From Paenibacillus sp. PAMC 26794 (GTDB lineage: Bacteria; Bacillota; Bacilli; Paenibacillales; Paenibacillaceae), in assembly GCF_000316035.1 (NCBI RefSeq), contig NZ_ANHX01000041.1, positions 1 to 64,000 of the forward strand: 64,000 nt of DNA, in the 5' to 3' direction. The notes under the pieces are model-generated. The model was not told the origin of the DNA, made no database searches, and saw only the letters and a list, made by a program, of their open reading frames with translations. Each line of letters starts with the position of its first letter. Positions within the stretch are counted from its first letter, which is position 1. A program made the translations under genes and the position numbers. This document shows, one piece after another, positions 8,391 through 18,091 of the stretch.

Positions 8391-10580
8391 CTAGACGCGC
8401 TCGAACCGGAACATCTCGCTCAGATAGTCTCCTGATGTGCTGCCTACCGAAATACCGCCATACATGAGGGCATCGCCGGTAAAGGTCTCCGATCCGCCTT
8501 TCAGACGATAATCTGCATTCGGGTCTAATCCTTTCAGCTTCAGGCGCTGAAGTGGCGCATTAGGCTCAGAGAGCACGCGGAAGTAGAATACAACAGCTTC
8601 GCTTCCGTCCGGTGCAATAAACATCCACGCGGTCTCATTGCCTTCAAACGGACTGAGCAAGCGACGGAATGTTCCATATTGAACCGTTCCACGAATCTCC
8701 TTGTACAGTTCAACCTGCGCTTTCACGATGTCGTTCTCTTCCTCCGTGAATTTCGTCAGGTCCAGCTCGTACCCGAAGTTGCCCGACATCGCAACATGTC
8801 CCCGAATTTCAAGTGAAGTTATCCGGTTCACCTGATGATTCGGTACCGCTGAGATATGCGATCCCATCGAACTTACCGGGTATACAAGACTCGTACCATA
8901 TTGAATCCGTAAGCGAGATATGGCATCCGTGTTATCACTTGTCCATGTCTGTGGCATGTAATACAGCATACCTGGATCGAAGCGACCACCACCACCTGAA
9001 CAGCTCTCGAATAGAATGTTCGGGAACGCCGAAGTGATTCGTTCCATGACGTCATACAACCCCAGCATGTAACGATGCGCGGTCTCACGCTGTCTGTCTG
9101 CCGGAAGCAATGCAGAACCCACTTCCGTCATATTCCGGTTCATGTCCCATTTCACATAAGTGATTGGTGCAGAACCAAGTACATCTGTTAACATGCGCAC
9201 AATCTCATCACGTACATCCTGACGAGAGAAATCGAGTACCAATTGCTGACGTCCTTCTGTCCGGCGACGATCAGGCACATGCAGACACCAGTCCGGATGC
9301 GCACGATATAACTCACTGTCTGGCGAGATCATCTCAGGCTCAAACCACAATCCGAACTGCATGTCCAGACCTGTTACGCGGTTAGCCAAATCATCCAGTC
9401 CCTGTGGCAATTTGTTTTTATCTACAATCCAGTCACCCAGCGAGGAGTTGTCACTGTCCCGGTGTCCAAACCATCCATCATCCAACACAAACAGCTCAAT
9501 ACCCAACTTCTGTCCAGCGCGAGCGATCTGTTCAATCTTGTCTGCATCGAAACCAAAGTAAGTCGCTTCCCAGTTATTGACCAACACCGGACGCTCTGCA
9601 TTGCGGAATTTGCCGCGTGCCAGACGCTCCCGATACAATTCGTGGTAGGACTGTGACATGCCGTCCAAACCTGCAGCCGAGTACACCATAACTGTCTCAG
9701 GTGTCTGGAACGCTTCCTGTGGCTCCAGCTTCCAGCTGAACTCGAACGGGTTGATCCCGAGCGATACACGGGTGGTGTGGAACTGATCTACTTCAGCCTG
9801 TGCGGTGAAGCTGCCACTATAGACGAGACTGAATCCGTAGACTTCACCCTGATCTTCATCCGTGCCTGGAGTCATCAGCGCAATAAATGGATTCTGCTGG
9901 TGACTGCTTGAACCACGACGGCTCTCAATCCCTTGCAGGCCTGAAGCAAGCGGTCTGCGAACGATATCACGTTCCCGTGTCCAAGCTCCTGACAACTGCA
10001 ACAATTCATAATCAGCATGCGGGAAATCAACAGAAGAACTGAGCGCACGCACCACATTCACTGAGGTAGCGCTCTCATTAACGATACGCATGGAGCGTGT
10101 AATCGCATTAAATGCCGTAAAGGCAGTATAAGAAAGCTCGATCTTGATACCAGCGACGCGGTCTTCCAACTCAATAACCAGCGTCTCTGCTTCGTCATCG
10201 GATTCAACATACGTTGCTGGCAATCCGGTAAGCGCTGCCTTTCCTTTGACCAATCGATGACCTGTATACGTAAACTCCGAAACCGTTGAGCCATTCTGAA
10301 GTTCCAATTGGATTGCAGGATTACGGAAATCACTCGTGCCATACACCGGCAATTCCACTGGCAACGTATCGAATGAGATCGTACGATCCTCTGGCACCGG
10401 GTTAGGGCTAAAGGACGCTCGTTCTGTCCGTACATGCAACCAGCTCAGATCGGTGTCGCGTAATTTTTTGCCATAATACAAATGCACCAAATATCCTGAA
10501 GGCAGTACCTGGAATACGTAACTGGCCTCTCTGGTCTGTAAATGAAATTGAAGTTTCTCCTGATTGATGTAAATGCTCAT
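8391..10580 (-). CDS. GH36 alpha-galactosidase
   Basis: A 729-residue glycoside hydrolase family 36 enzyme without signal peptide, so cytoplasmic: it releases alpha-1,6-linked galactose from melibiose and raffinose-type sugars after uptake. An N-terminal beta-supersandwich is followed by the (beta/alpha)8 barrel. Catalytic residues are visible: nucleophile Asp about residue 479 in KWDMNR and acid/base Asp about 549 in WTSDNTD; the SCSGGGGRFD segment that shapes the substrate pocket lies between. Length matches tetrameric bacterial GH36 enzymes. It is monocistronic, with its own -10 box and a candidate operator upstream and a terminator downstream, and it sits within an otherwise conserved ndoA-tex block. 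No transporter is adjacent. Confidence 0.94.
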   Translation of the reverse strand: MSIYINQEKLQFHLQTREASYVFQVLPSGYLVHLYYGKKLRDTDLSWLHVRTERASFSPNPVPEDRTISFDTLPVELPVYGTSDFRNPAIQLELQNGSTVSEFTYTGHRLVKGKAALTGLPATYVESDDEAETLVIELEDRVAGIKIELSYTAFTAFNAITRSMRIVNESATSVNVVRALSSSVDFPHADYELLQLSGAWTRERDIVRRPLASGLQGIESRRGSSSHQQNPFIALMTPGTDEDQGEVYGFSLVYSGSFTAQAEVDQFHTTRVSLGINPFEFSWKLEPQEAFQTPETVMVYSAAGLDGMSQSYHELYRERLARGKFRNAERPVLVNNWEATYFGFDADKIEQIARAGQKLGIELFVLDDGWFGHRDSDNSSLGDWIVDKNKLPQGLDDLANRVTGLDMQFGLWFEPEMISPDSELYRAHPDWCLHVPDRRRTEGRQQLVLDFSRQDVRDEIVRMLTDVLGSAPITYVKWDMNRNMTEVGSALLPADRQRETAHRYMLGLYDVMERITSAFPNILFESCSGGGGRFDPGMLYYMPQTWTSDNTDAISRLRIQYGTSLVYPVSSMGSHISAVPNHQVNRITSLEIRGHVAMSGNFGYELDLTKFTEEENDIVKAQVELYKEIRGTVQYGTFRRLLSPFEGNETAWMFIAPDGSEAVVFYFRVLSEPNAPLQRLKLKGLDPNADYRLKGGSETFTGDALMYGGISVGSTSGDYLSEMFRFERV

Positions 10581-10612
10581 ATGTCTCCTCCACCTCTATA
10601 TATAGGTCTTTC

Positions 10613-10641
10613 GGGTAAACGGTTTCTCATGTTTCATTATA
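10613..10641 (-). promoter_or_regulatory. Alpha-galactosidase -10 box and LacI/CcpA-like operator
   Basis: TATAAT on the minus strand lies at 10636-10641. Just downstream, GTAAACGGTTTCT (10615-10627) is an imperfect CG-centred dyad resembling a cre site with two mismatches, or another LacI-family operator. The -35 region is poor, which fits a regulated sugar promoter. Confidence 0.45.
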
Positions 10642-10685
10642 GCGAAAAGATCGCCAATGTTCTACGCTTTCATCAAGCTTTAATC

Positions 10686-10727
10686 AAAAGAGCGCATAAC
10701 AGCCCGAAGGATGTCATACGCTCTTTT
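10686..10727. terminator. Terminator after ndoA with TTCG tetraloop
   Basis: A long hairpin: AAAAGAGCG/CGCTCTTTT as outer stem, then a further ten positions nearly all paired, closed by a TTCG loop on the minus strand. A and T tracts lie on both sides, so it can also block read-through in the other direction. Confidence 0.85.
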
Positions 10728-10815
10728 GGTTACAGTCTGAATTCAGTGTGTTCCCTTACAGGAACATCCATTGCCAACGGACGGCAGGGCAGCGTACAAG
10801 ACGCTGGTTACTGCC

Positions 10816-11166
10816 TTAAAAATCGATTAAACCAAGGCTGATCTGTAAGGCTTCGTTGACCAATTTCATGGTCTCCTCGTCCAGATGGGTAATCTTGTCA
10901 GTCAACCTCTGCTTATCAATCGTCCGTATTTGTTCGAGCAAAATAACCGAGTCCCGGTCAAAGCCGTGTGCCACCGCATCAATTTCAACATGCGTTGGCA
11001 GCTTTGCCTTCTGGATCTGGGCGGTGATAGCCGCCACAATACAAGTTGGACTGAACCGGTTGCCGATATCATTCTGGATCACCAGAACCGGCCTGACTCC
11101 ACCTTGCTCGGAACCGACAACGGGAGAAAGATCCGCAAAAAAAACGTCACCACGTTTTACGATCAA
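10816..11166 (-). CDS. ndoA: Type II toxin endoribonuclease NdoA (MazF/EndoA)
   Basis: A 116-residue MazF/PemK-family RNase beginning [21 protein letters not shown], with the conserved [17 protein letters not shown] segment and [13 protein letters not shown]. The family cuts single-stranded RNA (UACAU in B. subtilis) and is held inactive by the antitoxin encoded just upstream. Three bases separate it from that gene, so the pair is co-transcribed and probably coupled. A strong terminator follows. In B. subtilis the same gene precedes the rsb-sigB operon; here it does not. Confidence 0.96.
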   Translation of the reverse strand: MIVKRGDVFFADLSPVVGSEQGGVRPVLVIQNDIGNRFSPTCIVAAITAQIQKAKLPTHVEIDAVAHGFDRDSVILLEQIRTIDKQRLTDKITHLDEETMKLVNEALQISLGLIDF

Positions 11167-11169
11167 TGT

Positions 11170-11451
11170 CTACACCCCGCTAACTAAGCGGTCCAGAGTG
11201 CTGTCCGCATCTTCCTCCGCATGAAAGGCTTCGGATGCCATGGTCAGATTAATTTTTGCCATCTCCATGTACCCTCGCTGCATCGTTTCACGGATGTAAC
11301 GTTTCTTACGCTCCGTTAAATACAGCTTCATAGCCTGCCTAATCAATTCGCTGCGGTTGGAATTCTCCAGCGCTACGATGCCATCCACTTCCTGCAAAAG
11401 ATAATCAGGTAAACTGATCATGATCCGCTTGGTGTTCTGCAAGTTGGCCAC
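11170..11451 (-). CDS. ndoAI: Ribbon-helix-helix antitoxin NdoAI (EndoAI)
   Basis: A 93-residue antitoxin with an N-terminal ribbon-helix-helix domain (NTKRIMISLPDYLLQEVD, then SNRSELIRQAMKLYL) and an acidic C-terminal tail that binds the toxin. I start at GTG 11451, preceded by GGAAGAAAG; the open frame runs back to 11583, but those 44 residues have no family character and no ribosome site. It lies downstream of alr with a 260-bp gap, the same order as in B. subtilis. Confidence 0.92.
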   Translation of the reverse strand: MANLQNTKRIMISLPDYLLQEVDGIVALENSNRSELIRQAMKLYLTERKKRYIRETMQRGYMEMAKINLTMASEAFHAEEDADSTLDRLVSGV

Positions 11452-11711
11452 CTTTCTTCCACCCCCACAAACCTTTCGCCATTGTGAACCAGTATTACGT
11501 TTTTCCAGAACTTTTATACAAAGGAATATATATGCCCCGAGTATATCAAGTATGCTGTACTCCATTATAAACACGGGGAACAATATTCGTACAGACCAAA
11601 CATCTCAATTCAGGAATTAAATCCTTACCGTCATACATAATTCGAGATGCTCCGACAGTTTTCCTTCTGTTCTGAAAAAAAGTTTATTGGTAATGACGTC
11701 CAGTTAACCTG

Positions 11712-12899
11712 TCAGGATGTCAAAAGTGGATTGATTCTGGCGACTACTGCTCCCCCGCGGGTATATACCCGTGGAATGCGGTGCGCCATCATGCAGATCA
11801 CTTCATAAGCAATCGTACCGAGCTGGATTGCCACCTCGTCTGCGGTTATTACGCCACCAGACTGATGACCGATGAGGACAACCTCTTCGCCGACTTGAAT
11901 TTCTTCCGCCTCTTCCGCGAAAGATTGTAACGACACCATACACTGATCCATGCAGATCGTACCAACGACAGTGACGCGGCGGCCGCGTACAAGCACTTGT
12001 GCTTTACCTGTCAACATTCTTGAGAATCCGTCTGCATATCCGATCGGCAGGGTCGCTATTCGTTCGTACCCTTGCGTAAAATAACGTGTTCCGTAACTGA
12101 TCCCCCAATGGGGTGGCAGTGTTTTGACTAGAACCGCTTTTGTCTTCAGCGTCAATACTGGGGACAGCTTCACCACCTGATGATTCACCTCAGCCGAAGG
12201 ATACAGTCCGTACAGGCTTATTCCCACACGTACCATGTCATAGGACAATTCCGGTGTATCAATGGCAGCGGCGCTGTTCGCCGTATGTATAATCGGGATG
12301 AAACACCCCTGATCCCTGAGCGCATGAACCACGCTTTGGAACCGTCTATACTGCTCCAGTGTATAGGTTTTGTCTTCTTCATCTGCTCTGGCAAAATGGG
12401 TAAACATGCCTTCCAGCATCATCTGATTGAGCGAAGCTACTTCCTGAATGAAAGCCAATGCCTCATCGCCAGGCAACAGACCTAATCGGCCCATGCCGCT
12501 GTCGATTTTAATATGAACCTTCAGTTTGTTAGCGAATGTGCTTGCATCCAGATGTCGAATGGCGTCAAGCACTTCCCTGCTGAACAGTGTGACGGTCACA
12601 TCATATTTCCATGCAACAGCGATCCCTTCAGGCGGCGTATAACCCAATACCAGAATTGGAATCGTAATCCCATGTTCTCGCAGTTCCAGAGCTTCGTCAA
12701 GAAAAGCCACACTTAAGTAATCCACACCCACTCGTTCCAGTTCTCTAGCCGTCTCCACCGCTCCGTGTCCATAGGCATTGGCCTTCACACAGGCGAGGAA
12801 TTTCATGCCCTGAGGCAATGCCTCGCGGAAAGCTTCTACGTTAGTACACAAATGATCCAAATTGATCTCCGCTTGGGTCGGCCGATATTGTCCTTGCAC
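11712..12899 (-). CDS. alr: Alanine racemase
   Basis: A 395-residue PLP enzyme that makes D-alanine for peptidoglycan. The PLP lysine is K39 in ACVKANAYGHGA, and the second catalytic base Tyr is in the GISYGTRYFT segment; the C-terminal beta domain has VGTICMDQCMV. The start is GTG with GAAGGTGA eight bases upstream. Its own promoter lies at 12948-12976. Gene order ydcC-like, alr, ndoAI, ndoA is conserved with B. subtilis. Confidence 0.96.
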   Translation of the reverse strand: MQGQYRPTQAEINLDHLCTNVEAFREALPQGMKFLACVKANAYGHGAVETARELERVGVDYLSVAFLDEALELREHGITIPILVLGYTPPEGIAVAWKYDVTVTLFSREVLDAIRHLDASTFANKLKVHIKIDSGMGRLGLLPGDEALAFIQEVASLNQMMLEGMFTHFARADEEDKTYTLEQYRRFQSVVHALRDQGCFIPIIHTANSAAAIDTPELSYDMVRVGISLYGLYPSAEVNHQVVKLSPVLTLKTKAVLVKTLPPHWGISYGTRYFTQGYERIATLPIGYADGFSRMLTGKAQVLVRGRRVTVVGTICMDQCMVSLQSFAEEAEEIQVGEEVVLIGHQSGGVITADEVAIQLGTIAYEVICMMAHRIPRVYTRGGAVVARINPLLTS

Positions 12900-12947
12900 G
12901 TTAAGTCACCTTCTCTAATCATCTTAATCCGGCTCACGTCAGACTCC

Positions 12948-12976
12948 ATCGTAATGCTCCAGCATGTGAGTGTCAA
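12948..12976 (-). promoter_or_regulatory. alr promoter
   Basis: TTGACA (12971-12976), 17-bp spacer and TACGAT (12948-12953) on the minus strand, about 45 bp before the alr GTG. The rest of the 397-bp gap up to 13296 holds the terminator of the next gene and nothing else I can recognise. Confidence 0.75.
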
Positions 12977-13219
12977 ATGAACCGATGTTTCGCATTCAAA
13001 AACAGATGTAAGGTGCGCCGTTTGAGGAACAAATGCGAACACAGAAGAAGACCGCGATAAGCGAGATTAGCAGGGCAAAATTCCACTTTCCACCCCAGCA
13101 AAAATCTGCTTATATCGATTATTTACCCGGTTCCCTCTGCGTAGAAGCGCATTTTGCTTTATTGAGTGTATCGGGTAAGAAAAACAGCGCTAAATCAACA
13201 CCTTTCTTACATCAAAGCA

Positions 13220-13248
13220 AAGCACCGGAGAACGGGTCTCCGATGCTT
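13220..13248 (-). terminator. Terminator after the YdcC-like gene
   Basis: AAGCATCGGAGA pairs with TCTCCGGTGCTT on the minus strand (one G-U), followed by TTGCTTTG. Confidence 0.7.
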
Positions 13249-13296
13249 CTTAGCATTCCTTATGTTTATGCTACTATTCGTTCATTTGTTCAAAAA

Positions 13297-14496
13297 TCAT
13301 TTACCTGACTCTTCCTGCATCGATGTTGCAATGCGTACCATTTCGTTCTGAGGCAGGTCTGCACTGGTGATCCGATATTCTATGCCATCTGTCATCCATG
13401 TCAGGGTCTTCAATGCATCACCGCTGATCATCCCCAGTGTGAATCCAAGATCCACTACACTGGATGGAGCAAGCGATACAGCTCGATCCTGTGGTCTGGC
13501 TTCAAATATCGTGTAATTATATGTTCCTTCATAACGAAGCATAACCGAATAGTCTCCCGCCTCTTCAAGAATCTGGTCATCCTTGAGCTGCACACCTTCC
13601 GGCGCATAGGTCGGCTGAATTACGCCAAAGCTGTCTGAGCCTTCCGGTTCTGCGAGTGTTGGCGCTTCGCCTTCCTGACCTGTTGCAGCGCCTTCTGTAC
13701 CTTGCTGCTCTGTGTCACCACCCACACCCGTCTGTCCATCAGTGACAGCTCCGTCAGGTTCAGGCGCAGTCTGAGGATTGGCAGGTTCTTTACCGCCCTC
13801 ATTCCCGGTTTGCTCCGCAGGAGTCACACCGGAGTCCGTTCCTGTTTTGCCACCTTCTTCTGTATTGGCTGTCATGTTACGTTGCATGTCAAAGGCATCT
13901 TTTTCAAATGCAGCACCGAATTTGAAGGAGTCAAACTTCACATCCACGACCACATTGGCATTGGAGTCGGATACCTCCACCTGTTTAGGTGCGTAATCAC
14001 TTTTGTTCAGCCAGATCTTCTGTCTGACGAGTGCATGTGTATTATAATTGGCAGCTACATCAAAAACATAGCTTTCCTTCTCATCCGCAAACTGACGGGT
14101 TGTATCTCCCGTAATGCTCCGAATCAATGTTTCATAGAGATATACCTGTCCTTGGTTATCTGGCCAGTTGCTTTGAAAACGGAAGCTTTTGTTCTGGCTC
14201 GGCGTCAAAACAAACACGCCTTCATCGTTACGCAGTACAATCTGTGTTACATCCTTTTTGGCATTGGTTAACGCAATACGATAATAGGAAGGCTTCTGAT
14301 GCCATACCTCGACCTTGTACTGCTGCGGCGTATCTCCGGTATGCAGCGTCATCACGCCTGCCCCCTGGTAACTTTCCATCTCTCCTACGACTTCGTTCAG
14401 ATCTTTGACCACAGCTGCCGCATCCTTCTTCCCGCAGGCGGCAAGCAAGACCGATAAGACCAATACCATGGCAAGCATCCATGATATTCGGCGCAT
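13297..14496 (-). CDS. YdcC-like lipoprotein (LolA-fold, DUF4367 C-terminus)
   Basis: A 399-residue predicted lipoprotein: signal peptide with lipobox LLAACG, a LolA/LppX-like domain (MTLHTGDTPQQYKVEVWHQ, IWLNKSDYAPKQVEV), a low-complexity Gly/Glu/Gln/Thr linker of about 85 residues, and a C-terminal DUF4367-like part ending ITSADLPQNEMVRIA. B. subtilis YdcC has the same position next to alr and is a sporulation-controlled gene; its function is unknown to me. The start at 14496 has AAAGGGG upstream; the frame extends ten codons further without a site. The long linker is unusual and suggests the C-terminal domain is held away from the membrane. Confidence 0.85.
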   Translation of the reverse strand: MRRISWMLAMVLVLSVLLAACGKKDAAAVVKDLNEVVGEMESYQGAGVMTLHTGDTPQQYKVEVWHQKPSYYRIALTNAKKDVTQIVLRNDEGVFVLTPSQNKSFRFQSNWPDNQGQVYLYETLIRSITGDTTRQFADEKESYVFDVAANYNTHALVRQKIWLNKSDYAPKQVEVSDSNANVVVDVKFDSFKFGAAFEKDAFDMQRNMTANTEEGGKTGTDSGVTPAEQTGNEGGKEPANPQTAPEPDGAVTDGQTGVGGDTEQQGTEGAATGQEGEAPTLAEPEGSDSFGVIQPTYAPEGVQLKDDQILEEAGDYSVMLRYEGTYNYTIFEARPQDRAVSLAPSSVVDLGFTLGMISGDALKTLTWMTDGIEYRITSADLPQNEMVRIATSMQEESGK

Positions 14497-14659
14497 GACA
14501 TCATCCCCTTTAGCACATGTTTTCACTTCAGGATTGTGCTTGCAGCAGAACCCCTACTTGATTAGTACATGTTATGAGGGACTTGTTCGATATATGCGGA
14601 CTAGTTTGACAAGCAATCGGTGAAGTCCGTTAATACGGCATTGCTACGCTTGCATAGTC

Positions 14660-16543
14660 CTACCACAATGGAATATACACCGGGTAACTCGCATCCTCTT
14701 CAGCGGCCCCAGGGCTTCTCTTCACCCACAATCTGCGCAGATCAGGCAGACCATACCCCGCAAGACGATAATCTCGCAACGAATCATGATGGGCGTGTTC
14801 TTCCTTGAAGCTGTACGTGGGCAGAAGCAATGCCTCCTGAATCAGTCGATCCTCTAGCCGAATCAATCTACTCAACCGCTCCGCAGGTTCCTGGATCATG
14901 ACCACTCGTCCACATTCCTGTTCCAGTTCATGTCTCCAGTAATCATTCATCGCAATCAGGAATAACGTGTTCTGGAAGGTGTACATCGTCACGAGACTCA
15001 GCACGACATGATCATTGAAGACTTCTCCTGTATAGATCAGATCACAATCCCCAAACCCATCTTGATAGACTGCATGGACCGGATCTCCCGGCATAATGTT
15101 GATATGTAAGCCAATCTGTTTACATCTCTCTGCAAACCAGACCATATCCGTCTCCATCTTCTCTCCTTCTTCCACCCACAGGCTTAAACTCTGCCCTTGA
15201 TAAGAGCTATGACGCAATAATGCTGAGGCCCGCGCCAGTGAGGTCTCCACGGAAAGGTCAGGTACAGGTGTGACCGAACATTCTATTTGTTCCGATTGCT
15301 GTTTCCATGGCTCCCCTTGATCTGAACCCACCTTTAAAGGTTGCTGTACTCGTCCTCGAATCAGACTATAAGCAGCCTGCGTGTTCGTGCTTCCGAGCGC
15401 TTGCGACAACTCTTGCGCATTCAATAGCTGTTGAACAGCCCGGCGAAAATTCACATCATGCTGCGGCCCTTCCTTTTGCATATTAAACGTCATATACACT
15501 CCGCCCTGCATCTCATGCTGTACAGCACGAGGTTGTGCATCCGGAAATAAATCATGCTTGATGATGGACTCCGCTTTTGCCAAGTGGGGGAGCTGCCACA
15601 CTTCAACGCGATCCACATAAACCCGCCCTCTGAAATAGGCAAGAAAAACCTCAAGCACAAGCTGCTTCGAATCATGACGCGTCAACCGATAAGGTCCTGT
15701 TCCAATCGGATGGAGCGGATTCATCTCCACATCTCTCGGCAAGATCGATGCAGACATACTGCTCATCAGATCCGGGAACATGAAGTTAGGCTTGTTTAAC
15801 ACAAAACGTACAGTCAACTGGTCATACACCTCTATGCTCTCAATGGACCCAAACAGAGGCCTGCACGGGTTACTCTTGTCAGAGATAATGCGATCAAAGG
15901 TAAACTTGACGTCCTCTGCCTCCAGTATCCTTCCATGATGAAAAGGTATGCCTTTGTGCAGATAAAAGGTCCATTCCCTTCCGTCCACATGACTCTCCCA
16001 TGCTATAGCCAGACTCGGCTCGCAGACTTGGCGTTCAGCATTATAACGAACCAAACGATCAAAGACTTCTGCAATGATGAAAACTTCTCCCCACATCCCC
16101 GTCTGCGTTGGGTCGAGAGTCTTAAAAGGTGTATTCTGCGGAATCCGCAATGTATCCACTCGTCCTCTGTCCCCTCCATTCGAACGCAGACCGAATTGAT
16201 GCTGCATTTGCTGCATCAGATGTTCTCTCATCGTAATTGGCAAGGTGGTGGCCAGTTCATAGGCATCCTCCATCCTGTTCCCATCCAGGAGATGGTCAAA
16301 CCGTTCACGCGCCACTTCAAGCAACGGGACACAAAATACCAGCATCGATTTTTTGCCTCTTCCGCGTTGCGGGTTCCACCTGACCCATCCGTTCTCCTTG
16401 AATTTGTTCATAATGAGGTTCATATTGCGCATGGTACAACATAAAAGATCGGCAAGTTCACCTACCGTTGTATGTACTTCTTGTTCATCATGTACATGTG
16501 GAAAGTTTAATCGCAGTTGAATGTAATGTTCTGATACGTCCAT
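14660..16543 (-). CDS. SgrR-like regulator with solute-binding domain
   Basis: A 627-residue protein with an N-terminal winged helix (TVGELADLLCCTMRNMNLIM, NGWVRWNPQRGRGKKS) joined to a periplasmic-binding-protein-like SBP_bac_5 domain (RIPQNTPFKTLDPTQTGMWG, EDVKFTFDRIISD). This is the SgrR architecture; no signal peptide is present, so the binding domain works as a cytoplasmic ligand sensor. In E. coli SgrR senses sugar-phosphate stress and activates sgrS and an efflux gene; Paenibacillus homologues are typically next to MFS genes. It is divergent from the MFS gene at 16667, the likely target. Confidence 0.88.
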   Translation of the reverse strand: MDVSEHYIQLRLNFPHVHDEQEVHTTVGELADLLCCTMRNMNLIMNKFKENGWVRWNPQRGRGKKSMLVFCVPLLEVARERFDHLLDGNRMEDAYELATTLPITMREHLMQQMQHQFGLRSNGGDRGRVDTLRIPQNTPFKTLDPTQTGMWGEVFIIAEVFDRLVRYNAERQVCEPSLAIAWESHVDGREWTFYLHKGIPFHHGRILEAEDVKFTFDRIISDKSNPCRPLFGSIESIEVYDQLTVRFVLNKPNFMFPDLMSSMSASILPRDVEMNPLHPIGTGPYRLTRHDSKQLVLEVFLAYFRGRVYVDRVEVWQLPHLAKAESIIKHDLFPDAQPRAVQHEMQGGVYMTFNMQKEGPQHDVNFRRAVQQLLNAQELSQALGSTNTQAAYSLIRGRVQQPLKVGSDQGEPWKQQSEQIECSVTPVPDLSVETSLARASALLRHSSYQGQSLSLWVEEGEKMETDMVWFAERCKQIGLHINIMPGDPVHAVYQDGFGDCDLIYTGEVFNDHVVLSLVTMYTFQNTLFLIAMNDYWRHELEQECGRVVMIQEPAERLSRLIRLEDRLIQEALLLPTYSFKEEHAHHDSLRDYRLAGYGLPDLRRLWVKRSPGAAEEDASYPVYIPLW

Positions 16544-16666
16544 ATATACCCTACCTTCTGCTAAAATACGAAATCCATCCGGATGTTTCTACAGTTTTTC
16601 TTCAGGTTTTCCTCCATTATACTCAGTAACATCAACATGACCAGTGGGAAGGAAGAACAACGATTT

Positions 16667-17917
16667 ATGAAATACGCCGATCTGCACCCGAACATCAGGA
16701 TACGTATCATTACTGATTTTTTCACCGATCTGACCCAAAAGTCCATCATTCCATTCATGGCGATCTATCTGAGTATTCAGATTGGCGCAGGTTTGGCGGG
16801 GTTATTGCTGACGGTCAATATTGTGGCTTCCATGATTGTGGGATTGTGGGCAGGATATTGGTCTGATCGAATTGGACGGAAGAAGTTAATGGTGATTGCA
16901 CAAACTTTACAGGTGGTGGCTCTACTTTGTTTGGCCATCGCCAATTCGCCGTGGATGGATTCAATCATCGTCACTTGCCTCATGTTTCTGCTCAGCAGTC
17001 TCAGTTCAGGGATCACCGTGCCGATTGCTAATGCCATGATTGTTGATGTAAGCAGTGAACATGAACGTCATTATGTATATGGATTGCAATATTGGACAAC
17101 AAACGTTGCTGTAACTTTTGGTGCACTGATGGGCGGGCTATTTTTCGAATCATTTCGTTTCCTATTGTTCAGTCTGGTATGCCTTGAAAGCCTAGCTACC
17201 CTGTTTATTTTGATCTTTATGATTCGTGAAACAATGGATAGACGTGTATTTGGTTATGGCGATGCTCCCATCCAGAGGAACATACTGAAAACGTACTGGG
17301 CGGTCTTTCAGGACAAACGTTTCATGATATTTTTCACGGCTACTGTACTTGCTGTCTCCCTGGAATTTCAGTTGGATAAATACATTGCTGTTCGTCTAAA
17401 AAATGAATTCACCGCCCAACTGTTCGGCTCAGATATCTCAGGTCTGCATATGTTCAGCCTGATCATGGTCATCAACACCGTAATGGTCGCCTTGGTTGCC
17501 ATTCCATTCTCCAGATGGATAGGTCGCTTCCAGTCCCGATCTATCATGACTGTTGGTATGCTCCTCTATACCGCAGGTTTCACCGTACTTGCTTTCAGCA
17601 ACTGGGCCTGGTTACTCATCTCATCCGCTATATTGCTAACCATTGGAGAATTGATGTACGCCCCTGTTCGTCAGGTCATGCTCGCGGGCATGATTCCAGA
17701 TTCGGACCGTGCTGCTTATATGGCTGCTGACGGGATGAGTTACAACGCCGCTGCCCTCCTCGGCAGTCTCGGGTTAACCATTGGAGCCTTTCTGCCCTCC
17801 TATGCGATGGCTGGTCTGTATGTCCTGATGGGGCTTGGAGCGCTCATCTTTTTCCGAATGTTACTTCGGAAAGCAGAGGAACAGAATCAACATCTGCCGT
17901 GTGCAGATGCATCTTGA
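16667..17917 (+). CDS. MFS transporter
   Basis: A 416-residue major facilitator protein with twelve predicted membrane segments, the loop 2-3 motif GYWSDRIGRKKLMV, and an N-terminus starting MKYADLHPNIRIRIITDF. It looks like a drug/sugar exporter of the DHA1-like type; the substrate is unknown. I start at 16667, which has GGAAGGAAG upstream; an ATG at 16637 and the open frame to 16583 add poorly conserved residues. It is divergent from the SgrR-like regulator and ends at a terminator. Confidence 0.88.
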   Translation: MKYADLHPNIRIRIITDFFTDLTQKSIIPFMAIYLSIQIGAGLAGLLLTVNIVASMIVGLWAGYWSDRIGRKKLMVIAQTLQVVALLCLAIANSPWMDSIIVTCLMFLLSSLSSGITVPIANAMIVDVSSEHERHYVYGLQYWTTNVAVTFGALMGGLFFESFRFLLFSLVCLESLATLFILIFMIRETMDRRVFGYGDAPIQRNILKTYWAVFQDKRFMIFFTATVLAVSLEFQLDKYIAVRLKNEFTAQLFGSDISGLHMFSLIMVINTVMVALVAIPFSRWIGRFQSRSIMTVGMLLYTAGFTVLAFSNWAWLLISSAILLTIGELMYAPVRQVMLAGMIPDSDRAAYMAADGMSYNAAALLGSLGLTIGAFLPSYAMAGLYVLMGLGALIFFRMLLRKAEEQNQHLPCADAS

Positions 17918-17962
17918 TTTCACTTTTCTGGCAACTTTTCCGACAACAAAATAATCATCCAA

Positions 17963-17986
17963 GGGAGCCCAGCAGGCTCTCTTTTT
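17963..17986 (+). terminator. Terminator after MFS gene
   Basis: GGGAGCC and GGCTCTC form a short stem followed by TTTTT. Confidence 0.75.
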
Positions 17987-18042
17987 CATGTCCATTATCA
18001 ACGTTTTGAAGTAAATGATCTTTAATATTTTGTATATTATAG

Positions 18043-18057
18043 TTTACATTTAGTAAA
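18043..18057. promoter_or_regulatory. Inverted repeat upstream of XRE regulator
   Basis: TTTAC-ATTTA-GTAAA is a perfect 5-bp dyad in an AT-rich promoter region about 35 bp before the XRE gene, a candidate autoregulatory operator. Confidence 0.35.
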
Positions 18058-18091
18058 ATATCATGTACATTAGGTTCATGGAGGTGAGCAA

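Noticed and set aside
12900..13296. mraZ-type repeats near GGGGTGGAAAGTGGAA
   Set aside because: Only two irregular copies and no cell-division genes nearby.
13033..13308. 91-codon + frame in the alr/ydcC-like gap
   Set aside because: Runs through the terminator at 13220-13248 and into the next gene; low-complexity composition.
13702..14271. 189-codon + frame opposite the YdcC-like gene
   Set aside because: Antisense to a lipoprotein with clear signal peptide; no ribosome site.
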